DNA of 64,000 nt from assembly GCA_973895155.1 (NCBI GenBank), contig OZ316894.1, positions 18,538,001-18,602,000 of the forward strand, written 5' to 3'. This stretch comes from Marsupella aquatica. Its lineage: Eukaryota; Marchantiophyta. Shown here piece by piece: positions 55,114 through 64,000 of the stretch. A program made the translations under genes and the position numbers. Position 1 is the stretch's first letter. Each line of letters starts with the position of its first letter. The notes beneath the pieces are model-generated. The model did no database searches and had not been told where the DNA came from. It saw only the letters and a list, made by a program, of their open reading frames with translations.

Positions 55114-58013
55114 TTAGCCATTTCATCCAATTGGTCTACATCCTTTACTTCCTCCGGAATTGCAGCTAAAAAGGTGGATTCTATTGTAAAGCAGTCCTCG
55201 ATCTCTTCGTCTTCTTCTTCCAAATCACCTTCCATTGGTTCTTGCCATAATCCGTTGGGGGGTACCTCTGGTCCAAAGACACTTTCTTCGGTTAGGTCAG
55301 TGAGGCATTCTAGCCAACGTACTTCATCGGCTGACTCCAGTCCACTGTCGTACCCATCTGCTTCCCTTATGCTTTTCCTACGGTCATCCTTAGTGTCCCA
55401 GGATACCGTGATAGAGGGGGTCCCAAAAGTGAACTGCTTTTTACCCCAATCTTCTATTACCTTGGCTAGGTACAGCCATGGCCTACCAATCAATAGCCGG
55501 AATGACGTAGGATTTACCGGCTTCATTACTACATAGTTAATGCTAAAGAAGATTCCTCCTATCTCTGTCTTGATGCCGGTTAACACTCCCGTGGGAATGA
55601 CCTGATACCCATTGGCCATGTTCAACACTCTTCCAGTCATCTCTGGTTTTAGACCCCACCCATTTGCTGTTGAATCAATCATAATACATACCCCTGATCC
55701 TCCATCGATGGGTACCCGTAGTAATAATTCTCCTTGAATCATTAATGGTAATGCTGGGGCTCCTTGATCGTCTTCTATCATTAGTACGTCGGATCTGGTC
55801 GCTACCTTGGGTAATCTTGGCTTGCCGAGAATAGCCTTCCTTAATTGCTTCCGGAAGTACGGGCTATTTTTCAATAGTTGACCAACTGTTGCCGAGACTC
55901 TAGATTCTAGTACATCTTTAGCCAGGTCATAGGGAATAATCGGCTTCTCCTCTGGTGGTGTCTCCGTCTTGGATTCGACCAGTTTTGCCACGCTAGTCTC
56001 CACAGCTGTTGGGTCCTCCAAAGCAAACAATGCTTTTGCTCGTTTCACAGCCTTGGCAATGGCTTCGGTATTCTCCAGGGTTTCTAATTCTCTCAGTTGT
56101 TCCTTAACACTAGCCGTAACAGAGGGGTAGAACAACTTAGGATGATCTCGATTGAAGTCGCTATCTTGTGAAGGATTGGGTTCACTGGTGGGCTCATGGC
56201 TTACCTGTATTGCCGGAGCCCTCCCTTCTCCTTCCGTTGATGTTGACGAAGAGTTGATCTTTTCCTCTGTAACCTTCCCTTTATTTTTGGCCAGCCCATC
56301 CCACCTTTCCTTCCTTCTGGTAGATCGAGTAGAGACCCGGTAGCAATCATGATCTAAATCCTCTTCTGAGAAGGTTGATAGGGCTTCGGCCTCATCATCA
56401 GATGGTACGAACTCTGCCTCGGCATCCTCTTGCCATCCTAGTTCGATGTGATTGATTTGAACTCCTCCGGGGGTAGTACCTGGCGGTAAGACCTTGACCG
56501 GCAAAAGTTTATGATTTGCGGCCAGGCCTGCCAACCAAGTAGGACATTGGCCTAGTATATGACCTTCCTGTCGGCATCCCATACATAGCTGAGTTGGTTG
56601 TCCATCACCCTGTTTGCGTGCATTCGGGCATTCTCTAGCAAAATGGCCAGGTTGACCACAATTATAGCATGCCGCAAATCTTTGTACATTCGGCCTAGGA
56701 GGTACTGACGGGTTCTGAATAATCCGAGGATACATCTCTCCTGGATTGTTCCTTAACCCTGACCACAGGGATGCAGGTCTGTTGGATAGGTTTCGTGCTC
56801 CAGTCTCACTGATGCCGAAAACACTATCAGCGGCATCCCCTAAAAAGTACTCTACTTCTCCCTGACACGGTCTGATCTCGGCCACATGCCGAACATGATT
56901 AGTATTAAGTTTAGGACACGCATCTTTATGGTGTCCGGTTTTATAACATAAGGCACACCATACAGAGCTATCCTCCTGTACTGCCTTCTTCTTCGGCTTT
57001 ACCTCTGCAATTATAGCCTTAAGTTGCTCGGTAAGGGCTACGATGTTATCTGGTGGCTTAGCCTCCAGCTTGACTTTCGTCTTTCCTCTCCTTCTGCCCT
57101 TCCGTTTCCTAGTTTTTTCTTCTTCAGAACTAGAAGATGACTCACTCTTGCTACTTCCACTATCCGAGCTTGAGTTATCACTTCTTGACTTCTTAGAATG
57201 TTTCTTCTTCTTATCTTTTTTCTTATGGGGTGATCCCTCCTCCGATGAGGAACTCTCAGACTTAAGTTGTTTCTTCCGGCTTGTGATATCTGCATTAATA
57301 TATAATTGAATATCCTTAATTGCATCGGCTAAAGTCTCCGAGTTCTCCTTCCTAATTGCAAAACTCATCTTCTGTGGCAAAGCATTCACCAACCATTGAA
57401 GTTGCATACCTTCAGATGCATTGGTCTTTGTACGTCTTACGAGTTTCTGAAAGCGTTGCAAGAACTTCCTGAAGGATTTGTTTTCCTTGAACCGAAATCG
57501 TCCCAACTTCAGCACTGCTAGTTCTGAAGTTCCAATGGGTCGAAACTCCTTAACAAAGAGTGTTTTGAAAATATCCCGGATGGCTTGATCTTCCACATCT
57601 AATGCTCTGTACCAAGGCCTAGCCTCACCCTTGAACAGGCCGGGAAGAATCTGCATCTTGATGGCCGATTCTCCATTTGCTGCAGCGGTTCCCTCGAAAT
57701 CATCCAACCATTCGTCTAGATCCTCATCTCCTCTCCCATGAAATGCCTTGTAATGTATGCGCAACTGTTGGCTCAGTCTGGTCCCTGGCCTCTCGTCTGG
57801 CCGTGCCTCTGGTTCCCCCATGTCGGTTGGAGACTCACTTCTCCTTACCGACTCTTCTTCTGGTATGTCTTCTTCGACGCCACTTCCAGCTTCGGAGCTA
57901 CCAGCTCTTTCTGCCCCTCTCAGTCGCTGTGTATCATGCCACTCGGCGAGCTGCTGCAGTCGAGCTCTCTCCCGTTGAATCACTCTTTCTTCCCTCGGCG
58001 TAAGGTCAGTCAT
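55065..58013 (-). CDS. Gypsy gag with zinc knuckles and protease
   Basis: An open 982-residue frame. Capsid-like region at ~95-240 (HYKAFHGRGDEDLDEWLDDF, FRKFLQRFQKLVRRT); a Lys/Ser-rich linker; three CCHC knuckles (CALCYKTGHHKDAC, CYNCGQPGHFARECP, CMGCRQEGHILGQC); then a retropepsin-like domain (VPIDGGSGVCIM as the active-site D-G-G variant of D-T/S-G, and LLIGRPWL). The ATG follows about 70 bp after the LTR and primer-site region. It overlaps the pol frame by 49 bp in another frame, which may be natural frameshifting or damage. Confidence 0.88.
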   Translation of the reverse strand: MTDLTPREERVIQRERARLQQLAEWHDTQRLRGAERAGSSEAGSGVEEDIPEEESVRRSESPTDMGEPEARPDERPGTRLSQQLRIHYKAFHGRGDEDLDEWLDDFEGTAAANGESAIKMQILPGLFKGEARPWYRALDVEDQAIRDIFKTLFVKEFRPIGTSELAVLKLGRFRFKENKSFRKFLQRFQKLVRRTKTNASEGMQLQWLVNALPQKMSFAIRKENSETLADAIKDIQLYINADITSRKKQLKSESSSSEEGSPHKKKDKKKKHSKKSRSDNSSSDSGSSKSESSSSSEEEKTRKRKGRRRGKTKVKLEAKPPDNIVALTEQLKAIIAEVKPKKKAVQEDSSVWCALCYKTGHHKDACPKLNTNHVRHVAEIRPCQGEVEYFLGDAADSVFGISETGARNLSNRPASLWSGLRNNPGEMYPRIIQNPSVPPRPNVQRFAACYNCGQPGHFARECPNARKQGDGQPTQLCMGCRQEGHILGQCPTWLAGLAANHKLLPVKVLPPGTTPGGVQINHIELGWQEDAEAEFVPSDDEAEALSTFSEEDLDHDCYRVSTRSTRRKERWDGLAKNKGKVTEEKINSSSTSTEGEGRAPAIQVSHEPTSEPNPSQDSDFNRDHPKLFYPSVTASVKEQLRELETLENTEAIAKAVKRAKALFALEDPTAVETSVAKLVESKTETPPEEKPIIPYDLAKDVLESRVSATVGQLLKNSPYFRKQLRKAILGKPRLPKVATRSDVLMIEDDQGAPALPLMIQGELLLRVPIDGGSGVCIMIDSTANGWGLKPEMTGRVLNMANGYQVIPTGVLTGIKTEIGGIFFSINYVVMKPVNPTSFRLLIGRPWLYLAKVIEDWGKKQFTFGTPSITVSWDTKDDRRKSIREADGYDSGLESADEVRWLECLTDLTEESVFGPEVPPNGLWQEPMEGDLEEEDEEIEDCFTIESTFLAAIPEEVKDVDQLDEMAKWGAVVGTVDFLQALW

Positions 58014-58082
58014 TACCTACGCTTCCTTTCTAACTTCATATCTCACGGCTTAAGAAATGCCCCCTCCATCTAGCGCCAAAAA

Positions 58083-58532
58083 TGTGGTGCGTCCCATGGC
58101 TCCCTAAACCCAAGAAACCCCCCAGCTCAAGCCGATTCCCGCAGGTTTCGCGCTTGGCGAGGCCGTTTCCACGGCTTAGCGGCATGGGACGCTGCTAACC
58201 TTCTACTACTACTATTAACATTTTACACACATATACTGGACAGATCCTTCATCGGGTCATGAGATACGTAGCCGGCCTAATCTAGGCCTTCCCTCGTCTT
58301 CCCCTCCATCTTGGTAGGTATGTTTGGATTCCGCCACCGGAATGATCTCCAATAGGCTTGGTTAAGCCGCTAAGACCTCTCTCAGCTCCACACATCCAAC
58401 TCTCACTCCCCTGCTTACTTTCCTTCCTTCTAGTTGATGTGGGCACTCTTCACACAAGTTAATGCGACACACAAATAGCAAAATGACTCATTCTGACTGA
58501 GTCATACCATGCACTTGCCATACAAACAGTAC
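58083..58532 (-). repeat. 5' LTR of the gypsy element
   Basis: Matches 51489-51938; the differences cluster in CTCTGTCTTGTTAGG versus CTCCATCTTGGTAGG, plus two single changes. Expected to contain the promoter for the minus-strand transcript. Confidence 0.92.
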
Positions 58533-59002
58533 ATCTCATACACAAGCTCTGCGAACTAAGCCGTGAGGCCAACTCTATTTAGCTCTTAGGCATGAGGAAA
58601 CATGAATATACACAAGGGTCACTGTATGACTAACCGAGAGCTTCTCTTACTACTTGATCCCAGCCCGGCTGGTGCAAACTAAAAACTTGCTAAAGAAGAG
58701 GCCCTGAGCTCCCCGCTGCCCAGGTACTTATCCTGGTAGTGGATCCGCCTAATTCTTTGCAGCGTAAGCCTAATCTACCTAACAGTAATCTACTTGCCCA
58801 GATCTACCTATGTACAGCAAGGCAGGAGCACAAGTGTTGCTCCTACCAGTGGAACCGCAATCCCACTAAGCTATGTGTCAGGGCCGCTCCTGGTCCTGAT
58901 CCTAATCCTAATCCTAAACTTGGAGATCAGCGCCCGCCCTGCCCACTCACGCCTCCTCCCTCCATGTCCGCCCTTCCTAAAAGGAACGGCGCCCTTGCAC
59001 CG
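58533..59002. other. Short non-coding stretch right of the gypsy element
   Basis: No gene. Contains a TCCTGATCCTAATCC-type short repeat near 58893 and the 3' side of the coiled-coil ORF. Confidence 0.5.
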
Positions 59003-60886
59003 TCACGACACCGGTGGTGGATCCTCAATGGACGCCCCCAATGCTTCCTCCTCAGCCACTGCCGTAGGTTCGTTTTCTGACAGATTACCTGCCCTTGACT
59101 GAGTCAACTCTCCATCGGCCTGACTGGGTCCACCATCGGCGTCGGCATCGGCTCGGGAATCATTATCGGCTACGGTTTCCCCGGCTTGCTCAAGAGGCGG
59201 ATCTGGGATACCGGCCTCATGATTGAGTAGTTCGGCTTGGGCCGCACCCTCCCCACCCTTGGTGATAGCGGGATCTATTGCCGTGTTCCTGCCGGAGGTT
59301 GGTGCTGGGTCTACCTCCTTGGTCACCACGGCCAGTGGAGTTGTATTACTCCTTGACCCTGAAGGTTTCTGCTTCTTCTTCTTTTCTGGTTCGGCAGCTG
59401 GTCCCTTCCCCTTCCCACTTACTTCCGGCACTGGTGCAGGTGGCGCGGCTTTTTCTTCGGCCAGTACCACTCCTGGTAACTTGGTTGCCCCAATTGGAGT
59501 TGGGCCTGATGAAGACAAGCACTTAAATATTGCGGCTTGTTTCTTCAGCCGCTCTGTTTGGTTGTCGGCCCGCCGCTGGAGGTTCTCCATCTTCCTCATG
59601 ATTTCCTCCAAGTCCTCCTGGGTCTCATCCAGGTCCTTGCGCGCCTCCTCTAGTTCCTTCTGGGCTTCCTCCCATTCTTTCTTCAAGGTAGCCCTCTCCT
59701 CCCGGGTTGCTCTTAGCTCCTTGTCAAGCTCTGCAATGATGACAGACTCCATCTGATTCATCTTGGCGTAAGTCTGATCGAGCATCTCGTCCTTCTCCCT
59801 TAGGTCGGCCTTGAAGCTGGCCGTCAGGGACGCAAGCTCCTGTTGCAGCGCCATAATCCCTTGATAGGATTTTCCTAACTCGGCCTCCTTCTGCTCAAGG
59901 GCTCCACGGATTTTCTCGAGCTCCCCCTTCAACGCCCATTCCTTTCTTTGGGTTTCTGCCATGGCCCGGCTGTTGGCGGTTATGTGGGCCTCCTCTGCAT
60001 TCCTCAGCTCTCGCTTCCACTTCTCCCTCTCTTTGATTGTATCGGCCAACTCTCCCTGCGTCTGAGTCAGTTTATCCTTGATATTCTGATTATCAGCCTG
60101 CGCGGTGTCCAACTGCCCCTGCATGATGTTCAGCTCATGCCGTTTAATCCGCAGTTCATCTTGGGCTTTCTTGGCCGCCTTTAGATCTTCAATCTCAGCT
60201 TCCATCCTCCTAAGCCGCCGAATGACCTCGTCCTTCTTGCTTCTCTCTAAAGCCACCGCTTCTTCTAATTGGTGCTTCTCCAACTGCTCCCTATGGAAAA
60301 AGGGTCCTACCTCCAACTCCTCTCCAAAGATGCCGAGCGCAAGTTCCCCACACATCTCACCATACTCCATGGCTCTATTCTTAGCGTAGGTGGAGTAAGT
60401 AGAAGTGATCGGCATCGCCCATCGCGGCCTCTGCTCCCAAGCCGTCTTGCGGATCTCTTCAATCGTGGCTAGAGGTTTGCTTCCTTTTTCGGCTAGCCGC
60501 CTGATGTCCTCCGGCCAATCTCCTCCTGGCAAATCCTTTTCTCTAGCCAGGGCTGCCTCCTCTTCCTGCCTGATTCGCTCCTGAAATTCCTGCGCCGTCT
60601 GTTTTATGCCGTCAAAGCTCGGGGGAGCAACATCTGGTGGGGGAGACTCAGGGCTACTCTGCTGGTTGGGGTCCCCTCGTACTACCCTTGGAAGTGTGGG
60701 GACAAACCGGCCACAGGTCCTTACTCCTGGAACGTGATGGTCCGACCCATAGCCGGAGTTATCATGGCTGAAGTCCTCCACTGCCTCCTCTACTTCTTGG
60801 ACGTCCGGCTTCTCCCTCTCCTCTTCGTCGGTAGGAGCTTCAGGCAATTCAGCCTCAGATTCAGAGCTTGAGACTCCCACATACAT
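59003..60886 (-). CDS. Long coiled-coil protein of unknown function
   Basis: An uninterrupted 627-residue frame. The N-terminus is acidic (SSSESEAELPEAPTDEEE), followed by WPEDIRRLAEKGSKPLATIEEI. A long heptad coiled coil runs from about residue 200 to 460 (EEAVALERSKKDEVIRRLRR, ELRATREERATLKKEWEEAQ), then a Pro/Ala/Lys-rich tail with KKKKQK. I do not recognise the family. It has the same orientation as the gypsy element and lies just upstream of its 5' LTR. It could be an accessory gene of another element. Confidence 0.55.
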   Translation of the reverse strand: MYVGVSSSESEAELPEAPTDEEEREKPDVQEVEEAVEDFSHDNSGYGSDHHVPGVRTCGRFVPTLPRVVRGDPNQQSSPESPPPDVAPPSFDGIKQTAQEFQERIRQEEEAALAREKDLPGGDWPEDIRRLAEKGSKPLATIEEIRKTAWEQRPRWAMPITSTYSTYAKNRAMEYGEMCGELALGIFGEELEVGPFFHREQLEKHQLEEAVALERSKKDEVIRRLRRMEAEIEDLKAAKKAQDELRIKRHELNIMQGQLDTAQADNQNIKDKLTQTQGELADTIKEREKWKRELRNAEEAHITANSRAMAETQRKEWALKGELEKIRGALEQKEAELGKSYQGIMALQQELASLTASFKADLREKDEMLDQTYAKMNQMESVIIAELDKELRATREERATLKKEWEEAQKELEEARKDLDETQEDLEEIMRKMENLQRRADNQTERLKKQAAIFKCLSSSGPTPIGATKLPGVVLAEEKAAPPAPVPEVSGKGKGPAAEPEKKKKQKPSGSRSNTTPLAVVTKEVDPAPTSGRNTAIDPAITKGGEGAAQAELLNHEAGIPDPPLEQAGETVADNDSRADADADGGPSQADGELTQSRAGNLSENEPTAVAEEEALGASIEDPPPVS

Positions 60887-61251
60887 TCGAACTCCTGGCT
60901 TCGATTCCGGCCTGATTCTCTCCTAAGCAGCTGACAGTAGTTGGCCTCCCGTAGTCGTCTGCCTAGTTCGTGCTCGCAAATGAGCCACCATCTCCTGCAA
61001 GCGCTCCTTACCCCTCTCCTCTTCCGGTCCTTCCTCCCGTTGATCCTTCCTAGCCGCCGACGCTTAGCGCGCCCTAACCCTAATCAAGTTTGCACCCCCA
61101 GCGTCCTTACCTCCGGCCTCGGCCTGGGTTCCATAGTCGCCCCTAATTGTTTATATTTTCCTTGTTTTGTCCCTATACTAAGGTGTTTCCAAGGTGTATT
61201 CCTGCTTTACCCACTTCACTGGCCGAGTGATTCCTGGCTAGGCATCACAGG

Positions 61252-61904
61252 AAGTTGGAGTGTTGAGAGAAGCATTGGCCAAAGAGAAGCGGAACACGGG
61301 AGAAGTGGAAAGGTTAAGAGGCCAGATTACAGAACTACGGAGTCAGGTGGGGATCTTTGAGACTAGGGCCAAAAGGAGTGAGGCCTTGAGTCTGGGGAAG
61401 CGGAAGAGTCCCTGCCCACCTAGCTCCACGCTTTCCCCTGACCTGTTCTCCAAGGCCATTGAGATGGTGGTGAAGGAAGTAAGTGAGAAGTACGGTCCCC
61501 TGCTGGAAGCTGCCAAGAAGAATCAGGAGAAGAATAAGAGCTTGGAGAAAAAGCTCAAGGAGGTACGTAAGTCGTTACGGGAGGCCCAGGTCAATACGGG
61601 AACCCTGAGGATGCCGCCCAGATCTGTGACACCAGGGATTTCCATGGCCACCGGGCAGGTTTTACCATTGGAGTTGCAATCTGGAGAGGAGGCTGCCTTG
61701 TGGAAGGATACCATCGGTGAGGGCTATGTTAGGGCTTGGCAAGCCTTGGCGGCGTTGAGGAAGCAAGGGAGCACTAGCGGGAGGAATACACTTGTGAAGA
61801 AGAAGAGAAGCGGAGTAGTCTCCACTCCGATTGAGAGCAACGAAGAGACCAACTCACGGGGCTCAAGCCATGGCACCGTGAGTGAGGAGGAGGAGGAGGA
61901 CTAG
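61252..61904 (+). pseudogene. Coiled-coil ORF, possible 3' part of the ORF cut at 51488
   Basis: Opens after an acceptor-like CATCACAG with EVGVLREALAKEKRNTGEVE, has two short coiled-coil stretches (VERLRGQITELRSQVGIFE, KNKSLEKKLKEVRKSL), a phospho-acceptor-rich tail and ends SHGTVSEEEEED. There is no ATG at the start, so it reads as a 3' exon. No family is recognised. Confidence 0.45.
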
Positions 61905-64000
61905 GTAGCCGTACGGACTTGGTCGTACGACCTCTGGATTGTGGAACTTTTCAGAAAGGTGCACTCACGGGCTTGTTGGAAAGAGCTCGCGGAGCTGATT
62001 CCAACAAGAGGTGGCGCTCCTCAAACGGAGCCAGGATGAGTAAGTTAGGGCCCGACGAAGTTGGTAAGTAAGTGATACTGAAACGACCATAACTTTGTCG
62101 TTCGACGTCCGTTTTGGGAGCGGTTTGGTGATTCATGATCATGGGGAGTAGGGCTACCCAGGGGTGAGCTCAGAGTTGAAATCAGAGTGACACCTAGTTT
62201 TGGCAATTGTGGGGTCCCTTGCATTTTTGTGGTTCACAGAGCGATGTTGGGGAGCCGTCGAAGGCACCGCCGGTCCCATTGTTAGATTAGGGTTTTAGGA
62301 GCATGTGTGTGCCACATGCTTTAGGATTAGGGATTTCTTCGTGAAGGGTTTTAGTGGCGCCGCTAGGGTAGCCGCCACCTTTGTGACCCCGTGAGGGAAG
62401 CTTTGGTGTGTTTGTTTCTAGTATTTAGGGGGAGAGCCCCAGAGTAGTGAGGGGGGGAACTCAGTCTAGTGTTTGCTTAGGGAAGTTAGCTCATAGCCAG
62501 AAGAGGGAATCAAGCCAGAGTAGTGAGGTAGAGGTGTAGCACTTGCCCCAGTGAGGCAGTAGTTGGGCAGATGGCAGGAGGCCGGGTTGTCCTTGCAATG
62601 TGTTACGATGTTTTGCCAAAAGATATGGATTTGGTTTAATTCCTCAAGTTTTGGTGTGACGTTATCTTTTCTGGTTCACGATTGTGTTCTTTCCCCAAGA
62701 AGTGTCTAAGAAATCCTTGCACGGTTTGGTCAACCATGTGAGTAGGAGGGGTGGTGACAGCACTCCACCAACGACCAGTAGGAGTGTGCGTGGTGTAGTC
62801 CATGGAACTTGATCAAAAGCAGAGCGACTAGTCGGTAGACTTGATCAAAAATTACATTTTCGAGAGCGGAAATAAACATACTCATCCTACATGCAATAGA
62901 ATCCTAATAGCATCCCTCCACGTTCCCGTCATACGATAACAAACGATTTTAGTATGAGTAAATACGTATTTGTCGTGTAAATCGTTTGATAAGTAGGTGA
63001 CAAATAACTCTTTGCTCGGACTGGAAAAATGTGCTCTTGACCACTAATTCATCTCTCTTTGGTAAACAACATCGATCATTCTGCAATGCAATGATGCCCA
63101 CATGAATTTCATGAAGACATTGATCCATTTTTGCAACTATCATGTTAGAAGAGGCAGCCCCAAGCACCCCACCAAGCACTAAATTTCTCTTCCCCCCAAG
63201 TCACCAATTTTCTTATCACTTTTATCAAAAAGGAGTTACTGGAGAACCTAATCCACCTTACTTCCTCTAACTGTTTCTCTAGAAGGACATGTTCCCAGAC
63301 ATGTTGAGGAAAAGACGTAGATACAACATGCACATAATTGACCAGGCATCCAACAAACACATAGTCAATTTGATAGTCAACACATAAAAATATGTGGTTC
63401 ACCTCTGAGGAGACGTCCATGAGAACACACAATAACTTTATTACACTCTCCTATGCACTTGGACTAGCTAGGCTCATTGGCCATTATACCAAGTCTCTAC
63501 ATCACAATCTTTGTAGTGGCTACATAACAATAAGTCTTGCTTTGTGTATGTAGGAGCAGCACAACTAACCTAGTCACCACTAGGACTACAAAATGCCTAC
63601 CTATAGCTGCAATTGTAACTCTAGACCTAAGAGTAAAGGACAATACATCCTTGAGGAATTTAACAGGTGCACACTTAGCCATAGACACCATTAGAAAGAA
63701 TCTAATAGTTGTCCTTTAGCCTAAGTAATTTGAGAAAAGTAAATAGTTAAAGGATATTTCTGTTAAGCATCGACGACGCAATGGCATGCCCATAACCATT
63801 TAACGATCAAGTTGTCAACACCAGGAAATACGTGGTTCACCTCCACATGAGGCTACGTCCACGGGGAACACACAAAAGCTTTACTACACTATAGGCCGAC
63901 CGGCCATACCAAGCATCCACATCACAAGCTCTCCCTATCTCTCAACTGGCTCCGTAACAATGAGCCTGAGTTCCCACTATCCAAACAAACATTGTTTGGG
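61905..64000. other. Non-coding tail of the window
   Basis: No gene is supported. A diverged direct repeat of about 140 bp is visible: GTGGTTCACCTC then ACGTCCA(T/C)G, ACACACAA, CTTTA(T/C)TACACT at 63392-63540 and again at 63832-63965, about 440 bp apart, suggesting remnants of a terminal or promoter repeat. Confidence 0.5.

Larger units (their letters stand above)
51489..58532 (-). mobile_element. Ty3/gypsy LTR retrotransposon, 7.0 kb, nearly complete
   Basis: Two 450-bp LTRs (51489-51938 and 58083-58532) enclose gag-protease, RT, RNase H and integrase in gypsy order on the minus strand. The LTRs differ at five positions by my count, so insertion is fairly recent. The primer-binding-site region after the 5' LTR reads TTTTTGGCGCTAGATGGAGG. 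No clear 5-bp target duplication flanks it (GAACC on the left, ATCTC on the right). Three lesions in pol disable it. Confidence 0.92.

Noticed and set aside
57043-58073. Plus-strand ORFs opposite gypsy gag
   Set aside because: Antisense shadows of a strong minus-strand coding frame.
59223-59756. Serine/leucine-rich plus-strand ORFs opposite the coiled-coil gene
   Set aside because: Antisense of heptad-rich coding sequence; typical shadow composition.

Overview
This window looks like heterochromatin-type DNA from a streptophyte nuclear genome, probably a land plant or a close algal relative; I cannot name the species. The reasons are GT-AG introns of about 100-300 bp, CACTA (En/Spm) elements with tnp2, DUF4218 and DUF4216 regions, an L1-type LINE with a DUF4283-like ORF1, a Ty3/gypsy element, and an EDM2-like PHD cassette, a family known from plants. 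I see no convincing free-standing host gene. Nearly everything is a transposable element or a gene carried by one, and most are decayed by nonsense codons and frameshifts.

Layout. 1 to about 5,150 holds the 5' part of a decayed LINE on the minus strand. From about 5,380 to 41,110 lies an outer CACTA-type element carrying a SET-domain gene and a tnp2 transposase. Its tnp2 is cut in the middle of a codon run by a 30.6-kb insertion, element A (7182-37830), which has 26-bp perfect terminal inverted repeats. Element A carries a divergent gene pair. On the plus strand is a DDE-type, DUF7869-like transposase. On the minus strand is a long gene with a ParB-like region, followed by an FCP1/NIF-like phosphatase fragment. 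Two further elements sit inside A. One is a second CACTA (about 11,030-20,556) with a BRCT gene, tnp2 and a TnpA-like gene. The other is element B (28098-37789), which has 15-bp TIRs, an exact 8-bp target duplication, a two-exon P-like transposase and an EDM2-like zinc-finger gene. This makes a three-level nest whose order of insertion can be read directly from the ends.

41-49 kb is mostly non-coding, with a decayed gag-like gene containing a 495-bp tandem duplication and a 329-bp MITE of the element B family (8-bp target duplication). 49.5-62 kb holds a GC-rich LTR-like stretch, a plus-strand ORF cut by a 7-kb Ty3/gypsy element (51489-58532, LTRs differing at five positions), a coiled-coil ORF and another plus-strand coiled-coil ORF. 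The last 2 kb holds no gene.

The main biological theme is cargo. Four different DNA transposons in one nest each carry a protein of a chromatin, phosphatase or DNA-repair type (SET, EDM2-like PHD/ADD, FCP1-like, Pol X-type BRCT) beside the transposase. Element A also has two regular motif systems of its own: a 22-bp-phased TGTACAC array at each end, and a 21-bp near-perfect palindrome repeated dozens of times in its introns, between its divergent genes, and once in frame inside its transposase gene.
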